Shown one piece after another: positions 33,492 through 45,150 of a DNA stretch of 64,000 bases. The position numbers and the translations under genes were made by a program. Location of the stretch: assembly GCA_015501055.1 (NCBI GenBank), contig JADNYV010000141.1, positions 1 to 64,000 on the forward strand, written 5' to 3'. The stretch comes from Mucidula mucida. Taxonomy: Eukaryota; Basidiomycota; Agaricomycetes; Agaricales; Physalacriaceae. The notes below the pieces were generated by a model. The model had not been told where the DNA came from. It ran no database searches and worked only from the letters and a program-made list of their open reading frames with translations. Positions within the stretch are counted from its first letter, which is position 1. Each line of letters starts with the position of its first letter.

Positions 33492-36400
33492 ATGGCGTAC
33501 AAACTGTCTGCGACGTTGGCCGCCCACGCATCCGATGTTCGTGCTCGTCGTCTGCGGGGTCGCCCTCGGCTAATCCACCGCAGGTACGCGCTGTCGTTTC
33601 GCCCAACGACGACCTCGTCCTGTCCGCGTCGCGGGATTCAACAGCGATTTCCTGGCAGCGCACCCCATCGGCGTCATCTTTCACACCAGAACTGGTCCTC
33701 AAGGCTGGCTCGCGCTATGTCAATGCCGTCTCGTACATCGGCCCCTCGACACCGGGATCCACAGGTGCGCTGATGAATACAGGCTGTAGCGTGTGTGTTG
33801 AGCGGTTATGCAAGGGGGATACGCTGTTACCGGTGGACAGGACACGGTTATCAATGTCTTTTCGCTGGATAACCCGCGGGATGACCCCGATTACACGCTG
33901 GTAGGGCACTCGGAGAATGTGTGTGCGCTGGATACAACTACAGGCGGCACGATTATCTCGGGTTCGTGGGATAGGTGTGTCGCGTTTCGCTGGGATATTG
34001 GAAAGGATCTGATGAGTCTAGGACGGCAAAGGTATGGAAAGGCTTTCAGCTCGCGTATGACCTTCGTGGGCACGAGCAATCGGTGTGGGCAGTTTTGGCT
34101 GTTGAGGAGGACCAGTACATAACGGGTATGTGGATATCAGATTTCTTTTCAATTGCTATTCAAGTTGTGTACAGGCTCTGCCGACAAGTCCATCAAGCTC
34201 TGGCAGACCAACAAATGTGTTGGCACATTCACCGGACACCGAGACGCCGTTCGGGGACTCGCACTCGTACCCGACATCGGCTTCGCTTCCTGTTCAAATG
34301 ACAGGCAAGTTTCTATTCTGTCTATCGGGGTCGCCCGCTGACCCCACGTTTAGTGAAATACGCGTCTGGACCCTCGGTGGTGATGTCGTGTATACTTTAT
34401 CCGGGCACACATCTTTTGTATACAGCCTGTCTGTTCTCCCGAACGGAGACATCGTATCTGCGGGGGAGGATCGTTCTGTGCGCGTTTGGAAGGACGGAGA
34501 ATGCTCCCAGGTGATAACGCACCCGGCTATCTCAGTATGGACAGTGTCTTCAATGCCAAATGGCGACATTGTTAGTGGATCGAGTGATGGCGTCGTACGC
34601 ATCTTTACTGCGTCCGAGGAGCGATATGCATCGCAGGCCGATCTCAAGGAGTACGACGATTTGGTCGCCAGTCAAGCTCTCCCCACGCAGCAGGTGGGTG
34701 ACGTGAAGAAGAGCGATCTACCGGGACTGGAGGCGCTGAGCACACCCGGCGATGCACCAGGTAAAGTGAAGATGGTTCGAAATGGGGAAATGGTGGAAGC
34801 ACATCAAGTAAGGTGTCTCTACCTTGGCATGTTTCTGAAATGCTAATTTCACCCTAGTGGGACGCTGCTTCGTTCTCCTGGAAGAAGATCGGGGATGTTG
34901 TCGATGCAGTCGGCCAGGGCAGAAAACAACTGTATGAAGGCAAGGAATTTGACTACGTCTTTGACGTGGACATCCAGGACGGTGTTCCGCCTTTGAAGCT
35001 TCCTTACAATGTTACCGGTCAGTCGCGCGATTCTGCCTGGCTGTCTAGATCTCATGTTCAAGTCCAGAAAATCCATTTGCTGCTGCTCAGCGCTTTTTGG
35101 AACGAAATGAGCTTCCGCTGACCTATATTGATGAAGTCGTAAAGTTCATCGAGAAGAATACTTCCGGCGTTAATCTCGGTTCGGGTGCAGACGAATATGT
35201 AGACCCGTTCACAGGTGAACACTAGTGCTTTTAATTGGTATGTACCCCAAAACTCAATCTACGTCTAGGCGCCTCGCGGTACAGAAGTTCCGCCGCATCA
35301 GTGCCAACGGGACCATCTTCTTCATATGTCGACCCTTTTACAGGCAACTCTCGCTACACGGGGGCTCCCTCTTCCTTCTCCCAGCAGTCGAACGACCAAT
35401 ACATGGATCCCTTTACTGGCGCATCGCGGTACTCTGGCGCGTCAACTGTGTCGCCTGCACCTGCTCCTCCGCCACCAAAACCATCAATTCTGCCAGCGGT
35501 GAGCTGGTCCTTTGATACTCGCCGAGGCTATGCTCATTCATACCTTTCAGACAACAGTGATTTCCTTCAAACAGGCGAATGTGACTGCCATGCAAGGCAA
35601 AATACTCCAATTCAACGAGGATCTGAAAAACGAGATTGTATGTAAAGCCATCTATGCTGTTTCTTGTGCTCATCAAGTTGTCACCCAGTCAACGTCGGCG
35701 CTCGCCCTGTACCCGCAAGAGATCACCGCCTTTGACGAGATTTTTGTCTACCTGTCTAGCGTTTCCCCAGACTCTACCGGGCCCTCCCTTCTATCGGTTT
35801 CACATGCTGAGGCGCTTATACATATCCTGGACAGGTGGCCTCAATCACAGCTTTTCCCAGGTACGTACGTTCGAGAGCCTGCGGATATTGTATAGTGATT
35901 ACGAGCACCGATTTAGTTATCGACCTGAGCCGCCTTGTCGCCGGGTTCTGCCCAGAAGTATTGGAGACACCCGAGATGCGGGCGCAGTTCTTGAATGTTC
36001 TGTTCAAGGCGTCGGAATGGGGCGGCGTCCCGGTGCCCGGCGCAAATAAGACGCGGGATACGAATGCGTTGTTGACGTTGAGGGTACTGGCAAACTTGTT
36101 ATCGCATGGGAGCGCTGCCGGTGCGACTGTTGATCAGGTGGGTTCAATCTTTCAGGGAGGATAGCAGCTCTGACGATGCATGTAGATTCTGAACGCCCTA
36201 GGGACTATTGAGTTTGCGAGCTTGAATAAGACGCAAAGGCTCGCTTTGGCTTCGTTGTTGTTCAAGTAGTGTTTTCTTTTGATTGTGACATTCTGCTAGA
36301 CACTGATTGGGAGTTTTGTGTAGTGTGTCTTGTTTTGCGGTACGCAAAGCTTTGTCGGCAGAGCAGCAGGAGTTGCATGTTGCGCTTACTCTCAAGGTGG

Positions 36401-36699
36401 GTGATATTATTATCTAGAGAAGTACTAGGATGTGAATATTCGTACTAGTTCTTGTCTCTATCGGATAACGAGGCGGAGGCGGCATACCGCGCGCTTGTGG
36501 GGCTTGGGAATACTGTTAGTTGTTTCCTTTTTTTAGGTCTCATCGAGGCTCATCCTTTCTATAGATCTTTGCGATCAAGCAGCAGGGAACGAAAACGGGC
36601 CATGCTTCGAGCGTGTCTTCTGAGACTCGCGCGCTGGCGTCGAAGGTGTCCGATGAACGGGTGAAGAATGTGGTAAGGGAGATTTCTGGGCTGTTGTAG
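33492..36699 (+). CDS. DOA1: DOA1/UFD3/PLAA ubiquitin- and Cdc48-binding WD-repeat protein
   Basis: It is an adaptor of the Cdc48/p97 ATPase in ubiquitin homeostasis and membrane-protein turnover. The start MAYKLSATLAAHASDVRA leads to a WD40 propeller spread over many short exons: AVTGGQDTVINVFSL, LVGHSENVCALDTT, GTIISGSWDRTAKVWKGF, DKSIKLWQTNKCVGTFTGHR, YTLSGHTSFVYSLSVLPNGD and EDRSVRVWKDGECSQVI. The PFU domain follows (WDAASFSWKKIGDVVDAV, then DYVFDVDIQDGVPPLKLPYN), then NPFAAAQRFLERNELPLTYI and three YVDPFTG/YMDPFTG linker repeats. The C-terminal armadillo-like PUL domain runs from ISFKQANVTAMQGKILQFNE through LFKASEWGGVPVPGANKTRD to KNVVREISGLL, with the stop at 36697-36699. Domain order and length fit the family. 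It appears intact, with more than a dozen introns. Confidence 0.92.
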
Positions 36700-37483
36700 G
36701 TAAAATACGGCGTTAGACATGGGTGATAAAAGGGCGCACTTGAATTTAATTGATTTGTACCGCGGTGAGGTGATGTGGTTAGTAATCCATTTCTGAGTGA
36801 ATAACTGCAGTTGTGGTAATGCCAGCGCCGCATCAAGTAACTTTTCGTGGTATGATCACAGCTCTTTGTTCTCTTCGACAACTATAGTATGCAAACAGCC
36901 TGGGCCCTGACTCGCATCTTCCTTTAGTAGGGCATACGAACACTTTCTCTAGGATGCAGCAGTTTGACACACCCGCGATATGGACGAAATATTTACTCAG
37001 CGACATGGTCTACGTGGGATCTCTGAGGTCCCCCGGGCCTGTTGAAGCAGGCAATGCCGCTGACTGGGCGCAGGCGGTGCGCCATGATCATCGCCGCCAC
37101 CTTTGCAGCTCTACTCAGATCACTCGAGTACGCCAGATCAAATGGGATCTCGATTCTTCTTCAGAGCAGCCGCCGCCCCGGCGTCCGAGCAAGAATGGTT
37201 CTTCATCTCTCTGGCAGACCTGGTTCAAGTTCGCTGTGGGTACGGCAAGCTAACTCGTGTCGTCGGCCGGCCTCGCTAGCCTTCTTATTGTCTTACTACC
37301 GCCATTGCCTACAATCACTTGATTCGCAAATTCTTCTCTATAGGCTTCGAGAGATGGGCGATACATTACTCGCCGCGGCGCCGAAATGTTTTGTAGTCGA
37401 TCGATTTTATGTTCTTCCCATTGGCCTTGAAGAAGCTAGATTCAACAAAACCTCATCTTTCTACGGCTAAAGAAACTACTCTA
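36700..37483. other. mosaic of duplicated F-box and mutase fragments
   Basis: Near 36965-36995 a scrap resembles the F-box TPAIWTK block. 37079-37180 is an inverted scrap of the phosphoglycerate-mutase-like gene, and about 37190-37483 is the inverted partner of 24513-24990. No intact gene. Confidence 0.6.
37079..37180 (-). pseudogene. intron-free fragment of the phosphoglycerate-mutase-like gene
   Basis: Read on the minus strand this matches the exon sequence of 26330-26382 joined directly to 26439-26465: AGAGCTGCAAAG is followed at once by GTGGCGGCGATGATCATGGC. The 56-nt intron present at 26383-26438 is missing. About ten extra bases near 37150 break the frame. It is embedded in F-box-related sequence. 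Confidence 0.7.
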
Positions 37484-37770
37484 TTACCACAGACTTGCTC
37501 GAACACCGCTCTTTCTGAGTTTCTGCAAATGGTCTATAACCGGTGGCATAAATTCGCCTCCACTTCGTCTACCTAGAACGACGAAGAAAGGCCTAATGTC
37601 GCTTCTCCGTTGCCTACCCGCGAAGCTAACATGGGGATAAGACTTTCGTCTGGATGGCGGTCTTCCGCCCATACAAGCTCCAGCGTCTCGAGCCGAGGGA
37701 CGAGCGAGGGGTCATCATCTCCGAGACGAGCTCAGCGAGAAGAGAGGTCCCGAGATGGCTTCGATGACGA
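37190..37770 (-). repeat. inverted segmental duplication, right copy (partner 24208-24990)
   Basis: It matches the 24.2-25.0-kb segment in reverse orientation. It includes the end of an F-box gene and its 3' flank (for example GCCATTGCCTACAATCACTT at 37301). Confidence 0.65.
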
Positions 37771-39184
37771 TGAGGCTCTGTAGCTCCGGCATCGCCTGCA
37801 GCGCTTGAACGAGAGTCTTCGCCATTGGGGCGGCGAGACTTACATGCTGTTCTCGATACCGACTATGCATCGTGAAATGAATGATTCAAGGGCGCATGCG
37901 GAGTTGTGCAGAAGTTTGGGAACTGCCTCCAACACGTTGGACCACGGGCCGCTCGACCTGTTGAGCCAAAACGATGTACTGTGGCGACCGTCTGTATCCG
38001 CAGGGTCTCGGGCCACAATCGTAAGAGCCTTGAGGCCAGGCATGGAGACCGTCTCGAGAAACATCGTCAAGCCCTCTGTCCAGAAATCCGACTTGAGCAC
38101 GATGTGCTTAATGGATGCTGAAATTATCATAGGCCCTTGATTGACTGTGTGGCGAAACGTGGGACGTGAAGGACACACGACGAGAGTCGAATATCCATCA
38201 GGGCTATCATTGAATGAACGATTCAGGTCCACTAAGCACTCCAACCTGTCTCGATGTGTGTGTAGTTCTGAAATGTTTGTTGGTAGCCGGGTTTCTCCAG
38301 TATTCCTCAGTGTTGTTCACATCCAGGCGTGTAAGATGGGGCGCATTACGAAATGCGGAGAAGAGGCCTCTGTAATTGGGCGCTTTGGCACCACCGTCCT
38401 TCAGTGCCAATGTCAGAGACTCAAGAATGGGAAGTCCGGGACCATCCTTTGTTGTATGGTCTCGAAGGAAGTTCATATCCGTTCGCTGCACATGCAACTC
38501 GACCGCTACCCAACGTCTGAAGGTGCAGTATATTTCATGCAGACCATCCACGTGATCCTGATACGCCCGAGCACTGACCAGCATCCGTGCCGAGTCCCCC
38601 CCGATCCACCTTGGTGCTAGCAAGGAGGGGCGATTTGCAATGCATGGTTTATTGATCTTGAGAGATATCGGAAGCTCTCCACACCGTTCGAGATAATGAT
38701 TGAAAAGAGCGCGCGCCTCCGGTTTTGGTCCTGCGTAGATGTTTGTCCACAAGTACGGAGTCACCGTAGCGATGCCCCGCCACTTGAAGCATACAAGACT
38801 GATACTAAGAGGGGTTTTGTGATATTCGGGCTCGTAGGACGTGCAGGCAAAAGCGAATATAACGGTTAGAATTTCAGTGGGAAGCTGGCGTATGGGTGAA
38901 CGGGCTGTGTACACGCGAGTCTGGCGGATATGGTAATCCAAATGCGCACGATGCTGTTGCAGAATCGGAAGGAGGATTTCCAGGCGCTGAATCTCTGCTG
39001 ATAAAGCAGAAGCCTCGGCAATGGGGTCAGAGAGACCGATTTCTAATCTGAACGCGTCATCTCGAGGAAGATAATGGTGTGCCCTGGAGATGTTGGTGGC
39101 AAAAGGAAGAGGATAGGATTGTAATGGTATGGATCTACAGCATTTTGGACAAATTTCAACAGTCGGTTTCGAAGCACAAGACAT
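37484..39184 (-). pseudogene. F-box-like family-A pseudogene
   Basis: The ATG at 39184 opens MSCASKPTVEICPKC with a CxxC, a coiled-coil-prone stretch, SPIRQLPTEILTVIFAFACT (F-box-like) and LVCFKWRGIATVTPYLWTNI. An open frame of 325 codons ends at 38207. The family sequence goes on in another frame (NRSFNDSPDGYSTLVVC to CIVGIENSM, 38244-37840). After a further break it ends with the family C-terminus around LVPRLETLELVWAE and the final RASLW at 37484. At least two frame disruptions make a full-length product impossible, although a truncated protein with the F-box could be made. Confidence 0.75.
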
Positions 39185-39561
39185 AGTTGGCCTAATAGGG
39201 CTGAGATGACTCAGATTGATTCGAAATCGACTTAACGGCGTGCGTTGGGGATGTCTGCGTCATTACATTTAATCGCAATGGCACTCCGATTAAGTCTGTC
39301 TTTCTTACCCGATGATTTTTCAAGGAACAGGGACGTTGGAGGAAGAGATGAACGGTGAGAGCCAACGATCGAGAGCGATGACTTTGGCATTGTTTATATC
39401 AAAGGCTGTCACCGAGCCTCCACCACGACGCGAGCAAGTATCGATTTAAACGTCCCGTGAACCTACCCGTCCATTCCAAGGCTTTATCCGACCTTGGGTC
39501 AATAGAGGATCCTTTTTTTTCGTCGCGTAATTGGCAAATAACGCGTCAATCATGGAACATC
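39185..39561. other. intergenic between divergent F-box pseudogenes
   Basis: No gene seen. Possible shared promoter region. Confidence 0.4.
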
Positions 39562-40640
39562 ATGTCAACTTGGCATTGTAAGTATCTTCATACCTACACA
39601 AACGCGGCATGCAAACCATGTCCTAGTGTTCAGCAGCCGGCGACGACCGGCTCAAGTGAACCCACTTCTACCAAATCCTACACCCCGTCATTCGACCAGA
39701 ACTTCACGAGAGGGTTCCAAGCACCCACCCAAGAGGATGTACAGGCTATAACCGCTAGGCTTGAACAACCAGATCGCGAACTTCTAGACTTGGAAATGGA
39801 GATTGCGCAGATAACCGCAAAGCTGAACGCGCTAAAAACGCGTCGCGCGCATCTCTTGCGACACACAACCCAAAGCCACGCTTACATCGCGCCTTCCCCC
39901 ATCCGCCAGCTTCCCACTGAGATTCTCCAACTCATCTTTGTCGAGGCGTGCACGTCCTACGAGCGATACGAATACGAAATGTCCTTGCACATTAGTTGGG
40001 TATGCTGGAAGTGGCGCCAAACATTGGCCACGCCCGCGATATGGACGAAAATCTATTATGGGGGGCTCAAGTGGTACGAGGCTTTCATGATCTATGTGAA
40101 ACGCTCGGCAGATCTCCCGCTCTCGGTCAAAATCAACGTACCCTACCAGAAACGGCCTTTTCAGGAGGACAAAAATGAGTGGGATGAATATGAAGAGACG
40201 TGGGACCACCATATGGAGCTTATGGAGGATGTGTTTAGGGCGACGTTCCGGAGGTGGAGGGACGTCGAGCTGTATCTGGGTATGAAGGACCTGGAGATAC
40301 TCGATATTGTTGCTGATTCATCAAGTCTGGATTGAGAAGGCCCGCTTGAGGTGCTCGAGTCTGTGACATTGGGCTACTGTCTGGGGAGGGAGGCGCTTCC
40401 GTTTGTCTTCCAGATGGAGTATTCACCGCTCCTCGACGACGTTGACTTTGTAGAACGACGGCTTCATTAATCCTGCCAAGAGGTTGAGCACCTCAATCGG
40501 AACGACTGTAAGCTTCTTTGTTTGTGAAGTCAGAGGTCACTTACACAGGTACAAATTTGAATGAAATACTTATCTTATGCATCTGCAAGAATGGTCATCA
40601 TCTGTGGGAAAGAGGCGGCCTCGACGACGGCATCTGAGCA
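39562..40640 (+). pseudogene. F-box-like family-A2 pseudogene with premature TGA
   Basis: The first in-frame ATG is at 39562. The product has a Cys-rich start (CKPCPS), coiled coil (LEQPDRELLDLEMEIAQITA), the F-box-like block SPIRQLPTEILQLIFVEACT and ISWVCWKWRQTLATPAIWTK, and then WDHHMELMEDVFRATFRRWR. The frame ends in a TGA at 40333-40335, where the sister copy at 25 kb has CGA. Beyond the stop the same frame stays open through VLESVTLGYCLGREALPFVF to 40470. A GTAAGC...ACAG intron and a further exon-like piece near 40560-40640 follow and are shared with the 24.9-kb locus. It is a single-base nonsense change, so a truncated F-box protein of about 255 residues is still possible. Confidence 0.7.
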
Positions 40641-41448
40641 TGGGCAAGGTTACCGCGCCATCATCATCTTCGTCGCTGGCGCTTTCTGCTTTTGCCCTCA
40701 CCACTTTCACCACGGGACATTGACATGTGCGACGCATCGTTTCAATCACTGTTGGTCAGTCACCGCCTGCATTTCTTCTCCCTCAAGACTGGTCTTCTTC
40801 AGTGGGCTTCACCAGTGTTGCTTCCCGCGCGTATACGAGATGGAGGTTCCCTGACCGAGCGCCAGTTGTCCAAAACGAAGTTATGTATTCCCCGGCGATG
40901 TATAGAGTTACATATGCGACAGTCGACGTGGTCCGCATGTAATTGTTAACGGTGCGACACAATATACGAGAGAACTTCACAATGAAGGCAGATAGGCAGG
41001 CGACAGTTTCTTGCAGCACCCTAATAAGATGCTCTTAGTTCTGATTCCTGACAATGTGTGCGAAGCAATACAAGATGAACCACGACAAGGTAGGATCTGG
41101 GAGATTATTCAAGAATGCGCCCAGTCTCGAAGTCCATTGTCTTCAGTACGTCCTTATTCGAACTTCCATCTACGTAAAACGCAGGCACAACACATTCAAG
41201 ACTGGGGAAGTTCAATTTCACGACGTCCGTTGAGCATAGCGCTAGCTGCGACCAGTGCTCCTGGATACAATTGCCAATAACTAGAACCACACGCCTCCGA
41301 GTCCACCAGTATCGTACTTAACTCATACCCATCCGTCCTCGTCACCTAGTACTTACTCGGAGACTCGGACCGCTACGCGTCCGCAATGACACCATCGGCT
41401 CAAACAATGTGCCGCCCCTTGATTTGGCTTCCTCACGACTGACTCACG
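40641..41448. other. intergenic
   Basis: Nothing recognised. It precedes the transcription-factor gene and should contain its promoter. Confidence 0.4.
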
Positions 41449-44400
41449 ATGGAAGGCGAGGAAGGCCTCCTTAAAAGGCGTAGGCTCCAAAGAGCTTGCG
41501 ATTTCTGTCGCAGGAAGAAAAGTGCGTCTATTAGTACGGTGCTTCCGCCTCCACTTAACGACAGTTATGTTCAGTTCGATGTAACGATGAAGCGAATTAT
41601 GTTGACGGCGCTTGCTGACTCTTGCTTAGGTGACGGGCGTCAAACATCCTCCGAGGGAAACAGTAAATGTTCGAACTGTAAGCTATACAACGAGTCTTCT
41701 TGCACGTATGTTGAGGTGTCGTGGGTATGTCCTGTGATTATCGTAGTCAGCCAATACTGATACGGTGGTAGAGGCGCGTGTCATCGGCTAGACGGTATGT
41801 TCGTAACGCTAACGGACGCGTAGATGTACTCTGAACTGTCTTCAGACACGTCGATTCGTTAGAGGATCATGTGGACGAACTTTTTAAGAATGTCAGTCCC
41901 TCCGCTTATCATACTGAATCCCATGTTGAGTCCTTCTCTAGCTTGCTGAGCAGGCCAGAGAAGAACATACAGTCTCTACCTCCCAGCCTCAATCATCCAT
42001 CATGTCTTCCCCACCTTCAAATCCGTGGACGCCTGCACTCTCCGTAGCAACATCAACCGATACAGATGACGACGACTTCATGGCGCTCACCGACAACTTC
42101 CAGATGATGAACGTCACCAGCGGTTCGCCGTCTCGCTTCTTCGGTCAATCTAGTAGTGTGCGGCTTGTCCAAGCCGCGATAGAGCTGAAGAACGGCGTGA
42201 ATTCTAAGCGCCACGTCGAAAGCGACAGCAATAACTGGCTCCCGAATCAAGATGATCATATGCGACAGGAATTCATGGAAAAGCTACCTGTGGGTATCTT
42301 GGTCTCTGTTTATTCGATATATAACTCATATTTTAGTGGGAAGCCTCGCTGGCGCTGAATCATACCTTTGTTGCTCATTATGTATTTCCAGAAGATGACC
42401 TGTTCAGGCACCTCATCGACCTGTTTTTCAAGACACAGAACATGATGCGCCCTACCCTCCACCGACCAACTTTTGAGCGCAATTTCGCCTGCCAGTTACA
42501 TCTCACCGATCAAATGTTTGGAGGCATTGCCTTGCTGGTGTGCGCACTTGCTGCGCGGTTCAGCGACGACCCGCGGGTTCTACTTGATGGGGAAACATCG
42601 AAGCGGTCGAGCGGTTGGAAGTATTTCATGCAGGTGCAATCGGTTAGGCGATCCTTGATGACGCCTCCGACGATTCATGATCTGCAGTTTTATGCGGTCT
42701 GTATGGTTTCTTCCTTACTCCAGATGTACTCATATCTTTGTAGCTTTACGCCATTTTCATGTTCGGGACTTCAACTCCTCAAGCCTGTTGGGCTGTCGTG
42801 GGCACGGGCATTCGGCTCGCACAAGACGTTGGTGCTCATCGGAGGAAAAGAAGTAACGGTCCCACCGTAGAAGATGAATTATGGAAACGCACATTTTGGT
42901 AACGTTCGGTCTTTCGTGTAGCAACTCGCTGCTTATATACTGTTGTAGGGCAATGGTCGCACTAGATTGCGACGCTAGTCTGTTCTTGGGCCGGCCATGT
43001 GCAATTCACGTTGATGAGTATGTTGATTTTGTTCTTCTGAACGTTGCTCATCCCGCTTGCTCATCTAGTATCGACGTTGAGTTTCCAATCGAGTGCGATG
43101 ACGAATATTGGGAGCATCCGGATCCTCGGAAAGCGTTCAGGCAACCCTCGGGCAAACCCTCTTACATGTCATTCTTCATCTCAGCTCTCAAACTCAGCCG
43201 AATCGTTGCTACTTGTCTGAGGACCCTGGTTCGTGATTCTCATCGCTACTCGCCGAACATACTCTAATGGCGGCCCAGTATTCTCCGAACAAGGATAAAT
43301 TACGCCGCGCTGACAAGGACTGGGAACAAAACGTCGTTTCGGGACTAGATTCGTCGTTAAACGCCTGGGTCGACACGATTCCCGAACACCTACGCTGGGA
43401 TCCTCACCGGGAGAGCGAAATTTTCTTCAACCAGTCCGTCGTGCTCTACACAGATTATTATAACATCCAAATCTTGATACACAAGCCTTACATACCCTCG
43501 CCTCGCAACACCCCGCACTTGAAGTTCCCGTCATTAGCAATCTGCACCAACGCTGCGCGGTCTTCAAGCCATATAGTCGATACCCAACGACAGCGCGGTT
43601 TCTCCTGGGGCCGGCCATTTACTCTGGTACGTTGGAAAACCACACTCTGTTTCTTATTGAGTACAATGTTTTCTAGCTCAATGCTTTCACCGCCGCCCTT
43701 GTTCTGCTGTTGAATATCTGGGGTGGCAAACGTACTCGAATGAACCTAGACCCCGACAAGGAAATGCTTGACGTTCACAAGTGCATGCAGGTGTTACGAG
43801 ATATGGAACAAATGTGTGTCGCCAATTTCCGTATTTTCATGAACTGAATATCTTCCGTCGCAGCTGGCGTGTTGGTGGACGATTATGGTAAGGAGCCGTC
43901 TCACCGGTGATCGAGTTCCTCAACCTCTTGCCCAGGGATATTTTATACCAACTCGCATTCCTCGGAGAACTCCCTTTACCTCACCCTACCCCGCCGCCTG
44001 TCCTCAAGCGGCGTCGTGATGACGAACTTCATACGAGCGATACAGCCAAGTTCTCCCCTGAAACGAACTTTCAAACACTTCCGGCGAATGACTTATCCCC
44101 AACGACGGCCTCTCCGTCATACCAGTTGACGTCCTATACAGCTATACAGACTCCCGAGCAATTATCTGCGCAATTTGCGGTACCCACAGTGATGGCATCA
44201 AACGAGGAAGTCGTTTGGGATATGGCGCAGGACATCTTTGACTTTCCACTACCGGTGCATAGCACGGATCTGGGGCGTATGCCGCCGAATGCGGCTCTCG
44301 GTGAATTTCTGCCTGAAGTTTCAGCAGAACATACGGGTTGGGATATGACCGAGGAGCCATTCTCCTTTGACTTTGCCGAAGCGACGGACACGTCGGTGGA

Positions 44401-44554
44401 CGAGGCTATGTTTGGTTTATGGACGAATGCACCTGGAGGACTGGAGTACGTCCCCTGTTCGCTCTTGGTCGTGTCTATACTGAACCTTGGTATTAGATTG
44501 GATGATTGGGCGTCCTATCTTGCTAGCGTTTCTCATCCAGAAGAACAGTTATGA
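41449..44554 (+). CDS. Zn2Cys6 fungal-specific transcription factor
   Basis: It is a nuclear DNA-binding regulator. The ATG at 41449 starts MEGEEGLLKRRRLQRACDFC, and exon 1 ends at 41521. A 6-nt exon (41575-41580) and a third exon from 41630 complete the binuclear zinc cluster as CDFCRRKKIRCDG ... KCSNCKLYNESSCTYVE, with all six Cys present. A coiled-coil linker (VDSLEDHVDELFKN) and a Ser/Thr/Asp-rich stretch follow. Then comes the fungal_trans middle region: HLIDLFFKTQNMMRPTLHRP, FERNFACQLHLTDQMFGGIA, MVALDCDASLFLGRPCAIH and WVDTIPEHLRWDPHRESEIF. An intron at about 43888-43936 joins GRLW to DILYQLAFLGELPLPH and removes an apparent TAA. The acidic C-terminus with WDMAQDIFDF and WDMTEEPFSF could be an activation region. 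Target genes unknown. Confidence 0.85.
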
Positions 44555-45150
44555 ACTTCGTTGTTGATTGCGTTCGTGTTGGGGCTACATATCCCCTGCG
44601 TATTTTACGGTGCCTTTGTAATTATGAGCCCTGAATCTATCCTTTGTTCTGAGTCGCTGAACATGGTAGGTCTAGAGCGTGGGCAATAAGCAATGACTGC
44701 TTACCGCCACCACTACCACAACTACGACCACCGCCATCAGAATCATTCCAATAGATACGGGCACGGATCCTGGAGAGCTCTGCGCAGATAGTAAAGTCTC
44801 ATGTTTCTTACCTCCGGGCTCAATTGCGCATTTGGAGTCATAGTCATGTGACCGCTCTCTGAACAATGACTCTGAGGTGCGCTTGTCCTGGCACGCGAGA
44901 AACGTGACACCATTGTTCTCTTTGTTCGAGAAAGATTCTGGTTCTTTCTTTATCGCACGCTCTCCCCACTTCTACCACCACCACCAAATCAAGCTGCACT
45001 ACAACAGTACAACATGCATTTATTTAGGACACTAGTGAGTATTTCAGTAATTCAAAATTTCGCAAGGATTAATGACCTCTATAGCCTTTTCCGCGCGCTT
45101 CGTCCCGCGCTTCGAACAACTCAGCGAGCCAAACCGCGCACTCCTCTTCG
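44555..45150. other. intergenic, weak possible membrane exon on the minus strand
   Basis: A minus-strand frame at 44672-44866 includes a hydrophobic run (GMILMAVVVVVVVVAV) followed by GGTAAGCAG, which could be a transmembrane exon with a donor. Evidence is too weak to call a gene. Confidence 0.3.

Noticed and set aside
43886..43936. Premature TAA in the transcription-factor gene
   Set aside because: It lies inside a GTAAGG...CCCAG intron whose removal gives GRLWDILYQLAFLGELPLPH in frame.
44672..44866. Possible single-pass membrane protein
   Set aside because: The hydrophobic run comes from a low-complexity GTGGTNGTNG stretch, and no complete gene model could be built.
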